Shown here in pieces: positions 7,466-10,960 of a DNA stretch of 10,960 nucleotides; within the stretch, counting starts at the first letter, position 1; each line of letters starts with the position of its first letter. The notes under the pieces were generated by a model. The model had not been told where the DNA came from. It saw nothing but the letters and a program-made list of their open reading frames with translations, and ran no database searches. Source of the DNA: Phoronis ovalis (lineage: Eukaryota; Phoronida; Phoronidae); assembly GCA_028565635.1 (NCBI GenBank), contig JAOXYB010057845.1, positions 1 to 10,960 on the forward strand. Direction: 5' to 3'. Made by a program: the position numbers and the translations under genes.

Positions 7466-7837
7466 GTAAGTTGCTTTTCTCTTACATATTGAACTATTAA
7501 ATTCACACAAATGTACATGTATCGCTGTGCACTTAAATGTAATAAACCGTCGGAATTTTAACTATCATATTGTCAGTGTCAGCACGGACCAACAATGAAA
7601 CAGTTATAATTCTACATCTGCTATCTTTGAGTTTCAACTGGTGTAGGATAGTTCACTACTTTGCCAAGAAGGTCATCAGCTGCCGCCCCGTTGTGATGAT
7701 AAATGGCAATTATCCGACCACTTATTTTGTTTTAACAAGGCAACAGTGTAGTTGAGAATTATGAACTTTGTTAATTCTAACCTATACACAAAGTTTCGCA
7801 TTATCGACATTACGAATGGTGTTCTTCAATATTGTAG
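7466..7837 (+). other. CASD1: CASD1-like intron C-D
   Basis: A 372-bp intron, GTAAGT donor, TTCAATATTGTAG acceptor. Reading frames at 7570-7755 and the first part of 7752-8051 are open by chance inside it and carry no family similarity. Confidence 0.7.
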
Positions 7838-8051
7838 CAATGGAAGCAAAATTGAAATTTGGAATGTTTCACAAATTGTAGCAAGTCACTTCTTACATAA
7901 TTTAGGAGATGGTGTTCATTTTAGACATACTGCACATCATGCCAAGATCGGGTACAATCATGAAGTTGAAACATTTCTTAAAAGAAGTACAATTGAACAA
8001 AGTAATTCGATGTTCTCAACAAGATATAGATGTACTAGTGCTCTATTTTGA
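7838..8051 (+). CDS. CASD1: CASD1-like exon D: catalytic Asp-x-x-His (DGVH) and stop
   Basis: The exon enters after two bases of a codon, matching exon C, so the junction reads NEAAMEIF-NGSKIEIW. It continues NVSQIVASHFLHNLGDGVHF, aligning with human CASD1 SNVKMFSVSKLIA and ESLDGLHLP. The Asp (7908-7910) and His (7917-7919) of DGVH are the remaining catalytic pair of the SGNH triad. Through the spliced model the serine-to-aspartate distance is 165 residues, against 176 in human CASD1 as I recall it. After H-F-R-H-T the match fades: the human YCN and SCCQ cysteines are absent, and the frame stops at TGA 8049-8051 with no CAS1 multi-pass domain. A GTAATT near 8001 could be a donor to a further exon, so the true right end is uncertain. 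Confidence 0.8.
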
Positions 8052-8917
8052 AGCATTCAACAGTTAAACCAATATACGGCTTGCGCAAGTTTGCTTTTGT
8101 CAAATATTTCGGGAATTCCTCCATAAGAACAACACGAAAAATATTATTAATAAATGATCATAAATCTTTGAAGCATTTCCAAGAAGAAAAGATTAATAGT
8201 ATAAAAATAAAATTTCAATATCCGTTTGCATACGGCCATATTATTCATCACTGTAAAAGCTAGGCTGTTCTAGCTAGGAAAGTTATAGCACAATATGATA
8301 TGGGACCAATCTATTATTCGTTCCAGAAAATAGAAAACTAAATATATATAAAATAACTAAATTTTAAAGTATGAAAGTTCAGAGTAAAACGTATCAGTTA
8401 CATTTATACTTGCAGAGTTTAATCCTAAAACATACACAAAATAGAAATAAAATTAATCAATGGCTCTGTTGGATTTATTGATTATACCGGATTATATACT
8501 GCAAGACTCACAAGGTCATACAAGTCAACAATTATAAGCTTTTAACCATTCGACTCTTTGTTGTGTAGACTTTTCAACCTTAAATGTAAAGTATCATGAA
8601 CTTAAACACAAAACCAGGAAAGTTTAATCAGCTACCTCAAAACTCGGTTATTGTAACTGTTGTAACGCAGAAAGAAGGAGAGAGTTTAATCCATGAAAGG
8701 AATATGTATAGAATTTCACGCCATATATAATGCAGGAATCAATAGCGTATCCGTATTTTGACAAGACAAGGTTGATTCACTATTACAACCGGTTACAAAG
8801 GTTACAAATATGACCCCATGAAACGCGAAACAGAGAGCTTAAAAAATGTGAGGTAACAAAATAAAACTCTAAGAAATCTAAGGTAATTTAATTTCAACTG
8901 TATGTTCAATAAGCTTG
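8052..8917. other. Region downstream of the CASD1-like exons
   Basis: AT-rich sequence with no recognised exon. The first part may be the 3' UTR of the CASD1-like gene. No hydrophobic multi-pass reading frames are present, so the CAS1 domain is not here. A 71-codon frame at 8048-8263 matches nothing I know. Confidence 0.5.
8206..8211 (+). promoter_or_regulatory. Candidate poly(A) signal for the CASD1-like gene
   Basis: AATAAA about 155 bases after the TGA at 8049-8051. It is consistent with exon D being a terminal exon, though hexamers are frequent in such AT-rich DNA. Confidence 0.35.
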
Positions 8918-9010
8918 TCATTTTGTCGGTATGCTATTAAACCACATGCTGTTTTGTCGGTGTGCCCTTATGTCGATGCCATTTTGTCGTGTGCCATTTT
9001 GATGGGTCAC
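8918..9010 (+). repeat. Degenerate short repeat, core TTTTGTCGGTGTGCC
   Basis: Related units at 8920 (ATTTTGTCGGTATGCT), 8951 (GTTTTGTCGGTGTGCC), 8969 (a shorter form, TTATGTCGATGCC), 8981 (ATTTTGTCGTGTGCC) and 8996 (ATTTTGATGGGTCAC). Spacing falls from 31 to 15 bases. Direct observation; family unknown. Confidence 0.65.
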
Positions 9011-9066
9011 GCCTGAAATTGTGATATTTTCTTGTTTCACGCTTTACGTGGATGAATTCATTCATG

Positions 9067-9106
9067 ATTCACCATCTAATTTCAACTGCTTTTACCATTC
9101 ACCATC
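9067..9106 (+). repeat. Short direct repeat ATTCACCATC, 30-bp period
   Basis: ATTCACCATC occurs at 9067-9076 and 9097-9106, with a weaker CATCCACCGTTCACG further on near 9121-9136. Together with the preceding cluster it suggests a decayed ~30-bp minisatellite or part of an old mobile element. Confidence 0.45.
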
Positions 9107-9136
9107 GAAAGAAACGGTTTCATCCACCGTTCACGC

Positions 9137-9491
9137 AAAAAGAATACATTATATGTTAAAGTTTTCCTTGTATGTCCGGTTCGTGTAGTGATATGCAAGC
9201 CGCCCTTTCTACTAGCATTATGGGTGATCACTGTAATGGCACTTGTCCTCGGTAATTCGATTTTAATTACTCTCAATTAACGATGAGATAGGATCACTTA
9301 GAGGGATAGAAAGTTAGAGATCTGGAACATTTATGTTGTCATATCGGTATTTCAAGACATTTTTCTAAGTAGAACGTATTTGTCACACCAATGTAATAGG
9401 AAACTCATAAAAACAAACACAGCCACTAACCTGAAAAAATATGTGGTAGCCATGTAAGTTAACAATACACTTAAATAACAACAATTTCTTT
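9137..9491. other. Unassigned stretch left of the satellite
   Basis: No exon, RNA gene or repeat recognised. A minus-strand frame covering 9082-9276 (64 codons) is arginine-, threonine- and lysine-rich and has no family resemblance I can name. Confidence 0.5.
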
Positions 9492-9537
9492 ATGCCCATC
9501 ATATGATGTAGTTTCTTTAGTTGTAAATCATCTATGT
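9492..9537 (-). repeat. Dispersed repeat copy 2 (inverted relative to 5-50)
   Basis: Reverse complement of bases 5-50, including the palindrome CATCATATGATG. Similarity begins sharply at 9492 and continues to the edge of the satellite. It directly abuts the first satellite landmark (TGTCACCTGGCCTAATAC) at 9535. Confidence 0.8.
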
Positions 9538-9994
9538 CACCTGGCCTAATACACCTACCAACCTATGGTCTTAAATTCGCGAATCCACCTTCGAATCGTC
9601 CAGACATGACTTAGTCCATCACAAAATCGGCACTACGTAACGTTCACTCTCGGGAACAAACATGGCCGCTAGTCGGCCATGTTGGAAGTAATTGGGGTCA
9701 AAATTATGTCTTACCTGTACTTTGATCTGTACTTACCCTGTACCGAATATGAAGATGATCCGACAAAAAACATAGCTCGAGAACAAACATGGTCATCAGT
9801 CAGCCATCTTGGAAGTTATCCAGGTCAACATTATAGCCGATCTGTATTTTGACCAGTATTTAGCCTGTACCAAATATAAAGCTGATATGATAAAACCTGA
9901 AGCAGTCATTGCGAGACAAAGAAATGTTATGCACAACGAAAAATGTCGAAGATTCGTATTGGAATTTGACCTACTTTTCAAAGTCACTTTGAAA
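9535..9994. repeat. Satellite monomer 1 (460 bp)
   Basis: Runs from one TGTCACctGGCCTAATAC landmark to the next. The internal order is an ATCCACCTTCGAATCGTC segment, half-block A starting near 9654 (GGGAACAAACATGGCCGC), half-block B starting near 9781 (GAACAAACATGGTCATC), and an AGCAGTCATTGCGAGACAAA segment leading to TTTGACCTACTTTTCAAAGTCA. A and B are related to each other (AACAAACATGG, CAGTC.GCCAT.TTGGAAGT, GGTCAA, TTTGA.C.GTA.TTA.CCTGTACC). The monomer is thus itself a diverged dimer. Reading frames inside it are incidental. Confidence 0.9.
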
Positions 9995-10464
9995 TGTCAC
10001 TTTGCCTAATACGCCCATCAACCTATAGCCTTCATGAATCCACCTTAAAATCGTCCAATCATCGCTTCATCTTTACCGGGCGCAACGTAACATGGACTCT
10101 CGGGTACAAACATGGCCACCAGTCGGCCATGTTCGAAGTAATCAGGGTCAAACTTATATCCGACATGTACTTTGACCAGTACTTACATTGTACCTAATAT
10201 GAAGATGATTCGACAAAAACAAAAGCTAGTATTGCAAGCTAACATCTCGAGAACAAACATGGCTGCCAGTCAGCCATCTTGGAAGATATCCAAGTCAAAG
10301 TTACTTTATCTGCACTTTGAACAGTATTTATCCTGTACCAAATATAAACCTGATATGATAAAAACTGAAGCCGCAGTCATTGCAAGACAAAAAAGTGTTG
10401 CGCAACTCAAAAATGTCGAAGATTCGTATCGGAATTTGACCTACTTCTCAAAGTCACTTTGAAA
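9995..10464. repeat. Satellite monomer 2 (470 bp)
   Basis: Same order as monomer 1, with half-block A from about 10104 and half-block B from 10251. The A-B spacing is 147 bp against 127 bp in monomer 1, from extra bases around AAAAGCTAGTATTGCAAGC. Confidence 0.9.
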
Positions 10465-10784
10465 TGTCACCCGGCCTAATACACCCCACCAACCTATGGG
10501 CTTTGTGATCCACCTTTCAATCGTCATTGAATCGTTCAGTCATCGCTTCGTCTTTCCCGAAATGGGCGCAACATAACGTGCACTATGCCAGTCGGCCATC
10601 TTGAAAGTGATCCATATGGAAATTACAGACGATCTGCATTTTGACCTGTAATTACCTTGTACCAAACATAAAGTTGAAAGGATAAAAACTTAAGCAGTTA
10701 TTGCGCGACAAAGAAAGTATTACACACAAAAAATGTCGAAGATTCGCATCGAAATTTGACCTACTTCTCAAGGTCATTTTGAAA
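10465..10784. repeat. Satellite monomer 3, short form (320 bp)
   Basis: Begins as the others (TGTCACCCGGCCTAATAC, GGGCGCAACATAACGTGCAC) but passes directly into a single half-block near 10586 (GCCAGTCGGCCATCTTGAAA) and then the B-type tail. About 140-150 bp are missing, the size of one half-block. Confidence 0.88.
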
Positions 10785-10960
10785 TGTCACCTGGCCTAAT
10801 ACGCCCATCAACCCATGGCTTTCGTGAATCCACCTTCGAATCGTCAAGTCAACGCTTCGTCTTTCCCGAAATTGGCGCAACGTGAGGTGCACTCTCGGGT
10901 ACAAACATGGCCGCCAATCGGCCATGTTGGAAGTAATCAAGGTCAAAATTATATCCGACC
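10785..10960. repeat. Satellite monomer 4, cut by the window end
   Basis: Starts at TGTCACCTGGCCTAATAC and reaches half-block A (ACAAACATGGCCGCCAATCG at 10901), where the window ends. The array therefore continues to the right for an unknown length. Confidence 0.88.

Noticed and set aside
9082-9276. A 64-codon minus-strand reading frame.
   Set aside because: It overlaps decayed repeats, shows no family resemblance and has no splice or start context that I can defend.
9796-10462. Several reading frames of 61-96 codons on both strands of the satellite.
   Set aside because: They are repeats of the same monomer. The shared peptide (FDQYLACTKYK-like) follows from repeat identity, and both strands are open alike.

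Overview
This is AT-rich animal nuclear DNA: short exons with GT-AG borders, large introns, AATAAA signals and several repeat families. A lophotrochozoan, probably a bivalve mollusc, fits best. That is an inference from the gene content and the style of the repeats, and no species is recognised. There are no bacterial-type operons and no recognisable viral genes.

Region 1 (1 to about 4400, + strand) holds the 3' end of the SSDP/SSBP2-4 gene, a nuclear cofactor that works with LDB1. Three exons (293-357, 989-1189, 1440-1547) join in compatible phase and end at TGA 1545-1547. A long, gene-poor stretch follows. It carries AATAAA signals, four Pumilio-type motifs, a let-7 site with seed and 3' pairing, and three miR-8/200 seed sites. 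I read it as a long 3' UTR reaching at least to about 3860.

Region 2 (about 4500-4950) is a CA/TA microsatellite followed by about ten irregularly spaced copies of a core like ATTTACNACAGGGTAT.

Region 3 (about 5260-8210, + strand) is a four-exon CASD1-like gene (sialate O-acetyltransferase family), most of which is not obvious from open reading frames. The exons carry the GDS serine block, the glycine block, the LQDPV...YNEAA block and the D-x-x-H block, in order and in matching splice phase. The catalytic Ser-to-Asp distance in the spliced model is 165 residues, against 176 in human CASD1 as I recall it. No CAS1 membrane acyltransferase domain and no N-terminal membrane exon were found, so this is a truncated or diverged paralogue, or a decaying copy.

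Region 4 (8052-9534) is non-coding as far as I can see, with two small degenerate repeat clusters (8918-9010 and 9067-9106). Region 5 (9535-10960, running off the end) is a satellite of about 465-bp monomers, each with two related half-blocks; one monomer is 320 bp and looks like an unequal-crossover product. The satellite's left edge abuts a roughly 45-bp sequence that recurs, inverted, at the very start of the window. The two genes lie in the same orientation but nothing suggests they work together.
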